This document shows positions 62,721-64,000 of a stretch of DNA of 64,000 nucleotides, in pieces. The notes beneath the pieces were generated by a model. That model did not search any database, was not told the DNA's origin, and was given only the letters and a program-made list of their open reading frames with translations. The position numbers were made by a program, and so were the translations under genes. The DNA comes from Pseudoroseomonas aestuarii. Its GTDB lineage: Bacteria; Pseudomonadota; Alphaproteobacteria; Acetobacterales; Acetobacteraceae. The stretch lies in contig NZ_JBHSCH010000001.1 in assembly GCF_042651065.1 (NCBI RefSeq), positions 207,136-271,135 on the forward strand, written 5' to 3'. Within the stretch, counting starts at the first letter, position 1, and each line of letters starts with the position of its first letter.

Positions 62721-62805
62721 GGGCGGGGGCCTGAGGGCGGGGGCCTGAGAGCGAGGGCCTGAGAGCGGGGGCCTGAGAGCAGAGGCCTGAGGGCAGGGGC
62801 CTCAG
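62714..62805. repeat. 14-bp tandem repeat between convergent stop codons
   Basis: GCCTGAG recurs at 62715, 62729, 62743, 62757, 62771 and 62785, with a degenerate GCCTCAG at 62799: exactly 14 bp apart. The units have the form GCCTGAGRGCRGGG with small changes. The phnN stop is in the first unit and the stop of the opposite-strand regulator is in the last. Confidence 0.9.
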
Positions 62806-64000
62806 CGGCGCATCGCCTCCAGCACCGCGCGCAGCCGGCGCACCCCCTCGGCGATCTCGGCCTCGCCCAGCGCGGCGTAGCCGATCACCAGCCCCGCCTT
62901 GTCCGGCCGCGCACCGCCCGGGTGGTAGAGGGCGCCGACCGGGTAGAGGCCAAGCCCGGCGGCGCCGGCCCGCGCCACCAGCACCGGTTCCAGCGCGGCG
63001 GGCAACTCCTCCAGCCACAGCACCACATGCAGCCCGGCCTCCTCTCCCGCCACGGTGGCGCGGGGGCCGAAGGCGGCGCGCAGCGCGGCCACCCGCGCGG
63101 CGCGCCGTGCCGCGTGGCCGCGCCGGGCGCGGCGCTCATGCCGGACATAGGCGCCGCTCTCGATCAGCCGCGCCAGCGCCGCCTGCTCCAGCCCGGAGGC
63201 GTGCCGGTCGGTCAGCCGCTTGGCCGTGGCGAAGGGCGCCACCAGCGCCGGCGGCAGCACCAGGTAGCCCAGCCGCAGGGCGGGCGAGAGCGTCTTGGAG
63301 ACGGTGCCGAGGTAGAGCACGCGCTCCGCCCCCTCCTGCTCCATCGCCTGCAGGGGCGGGATGGGGGCGACGCCGAAGCGGAACTCGCCATCATAGTCGT
63401 CCTCCAGCACCCAGGCGCCCTCGCGCCGCGCCCAGGCCAGCAATGCCTGCCGCCGCGCCGCGGACAGCACGGCGCCGAGCGGGAACTGGTGGGAGGGGGT
63501 CACATAGGCCAGCCGGGCGGCGCCGAGCGCGGCGGTGCGCAGCCCCTCGCGGTCCACCGGATGCGGCTCCGGCACGGCGCCGGCGGCCAGGAAGGCGTGC
63601 CGCGCCAGGCTGTAGGCCGGGTCCTCGATGGCGACGCGGTCGCCGGGGTCGAGCAGCAGCCGGGCGCAGAGGTCGATGCCCTGCTGCGAGCCGCCCACCA
63701 CGACGATCTGCTCCGGCGCGCAGCGCAGGCCGCGCGCGCGCCAGAGATAGCCGGTCGGCGCCGCGCGCAGCGGCGGGTCGCCGGCCGGGTCGCCGTAGCG
63801 CAGGCGGCGCGGCGGGCGGCGCGCGCCCTCCGCCAGGGCGCGGCGCCAGGGCAGGGCGGGGAAGTCGGCCGGCGCCAGCTCACCATGGCGGAAATCGACG
63901 GCCAGCGCGTCCGAGCCCGGCGGCGGCAGCGGCGGCAGCGCCGCCAGCCGGGCGCCATAGCCGGAGAGGGCGGGCGGGGCCGCGGCGGGCGGCGGCGCGG
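62802..64000 (-). CDS. MocR/PdxR-type GntR-aminotransferase regulator, partial (runs off the window)
   Basis: At least 399 residues with the N-terminus missing. The visible part starts in the Pro/Ala-rich linker (ALSGYGARLAALPPLPPPG), continues with the typical VDFRHGELAPADFPALPWRR and LRYGDPAGDPPLRAALTGYL, and then has a fold-type I aminotransferase domain. In that domain are VVVGGSQQGIDLCARLLL, EDPAYSLARHAFLAAGA, VTPSHQFPLGAVLS, LEDDYDGEFRF and the PLP Lys in YLGTVSKTLSPALRLGY. MocR regulators use PLP to sense PLP or amino-compound ligands. The winged-helix domain lies outside the window. The target is unknown, and no pdx or gab gene is visible. Confidence 0.88.
   Translation of the reverse strand, partial: APPPAAAPPALSGYGARLAALPPLPPPGSDALAVDFRHGELAPADFPALPWRRALAEGARRPPRRLRYGDPAGDPPLRAAPTGYLWRARGLRCAPEQIVVVGGSQQGIDLCARLLLDPGDRVAIEDPAYSLARHAFLAAGAVPEPHPVDREGLRTAALGAARLAYVTPSHQFPLGAVLSAARRQALLAWARREGAWVLEDDYDGEFRFGVAPIPPLQAMEQEGAERVLYLGTVSKTLSPALRLGYLVLPPALVAPFATAKRLTDRHASGLEQAALARLIESGAYVRHERRARRGHAARRAARVAALRAAFGPRATVAGEEAGLHVVLWLEELPAALEPVLVARAGAAGLGLYPVGALYHPGGARPDKAGLVIGYAALGEAEIAEGVRRLRAVLEAMRR

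Noticed and set aside
62714..62812. CRISPR array
   Set aside because: The units are 14 bp and directly contiguous without spacers, and no cas gene is nearby. It is a simple tandem repeat.

Overview
The window is very GC-rich, densely packed chromosomal DNA from an alphaproteobacterium. The gene content (ppiD-trpEGDC-moaC-moeA order, a three-gene pyruvate dehydrogenase with a lipoyl domain on E1 beta, HutF-type histidine degradation, a CckA-like kinase next to recA with a GAAC-N7-GAAC LexA box) suggests Rhodospirillales, most likely an Acetobacteraceae/Roseomonas-type bacterium. The genus is an inference from gene style, not from a marker search. No rRNA, CRISPR array, insertion sequence or prophage gene was recognised. 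Both tRNA genes are tRNA-Ser (GCU and GGA).

Layout. 1-5.5 kb: a partial LuxR-like regulator and ruvX (minus), then gatC-gatA-gatB for tRNA amidation and a glutathione transferase. 5.6-8.4 kb: tRNA-Ser(GCU), then five consecutive small lipoprotein genes, four of them related to each other and one BamE-like. 8.5-17.4 kb: a secreted SMP-30-type protein, then a long minus-strand operon ppiD-trpE-trpG-trpD-trpC-moaC-moeA (periplasmic folding, tryptophan synthesis, molybdenum cofactor). 17.5-19.8 kb: tpiA and an M20 peptidase. 19.8-28.7 kb (minus): pdhA-pdhB-pdhC, a SSAT-like acetyltransferase, lpdA, lipA, a COQ10-like protein, a small membrane protein and a threonine-aldolase-type enzyme. Together these make and lipoylate the pyruvate dehydrogenase complex. 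28.9-35.6 kb: histidine utilisation genes hutC-hutU-hutH-hutI on the minus strand, with hutF divergent from hutC and a candidate HutC operator between them. 35.6-41.4 kb: an acetyltransferase and a peptide-oriented group (M19 dipeptidase, C39-like peptidase, family 5 binding protein, serine hydrolase).

41.5-47.5 kb: msrA, tRNA-Ser(GGA), speD-speE for spermidine, two small unknown genes, a soluble CckA-like hybrid kinase and recA. 47.5-64 kb: an AsmA-family protein, an RluA-family pseudouridine synthase, an orphan AbrB/MazE-like protein with an unusual operator-like leader, an orphan sulfonate-type binding protein, an NTF2-like protein, crcB-rarA, alaS with a P1 (DmpA-type) peptidase, a membrane glycosyltransferase convergent with a gamma-glutamyltransferase, phnN, and a MocR-type regulator that runs off the end.

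The most interesting structures are the paralogous lipoprotein array (5.9-8.4 kb), the palindrome plus four 8-bp tandem units in front of the AbrB-like gene (51.2 kb), a 14-bp minisatellite shared by two convergent stop codons (62.7 kb), an inverted repeat overlying the putative pdh promoter (28.7 kb), and a terminator with no gene in front of it upstream of speD (42.4 kb).
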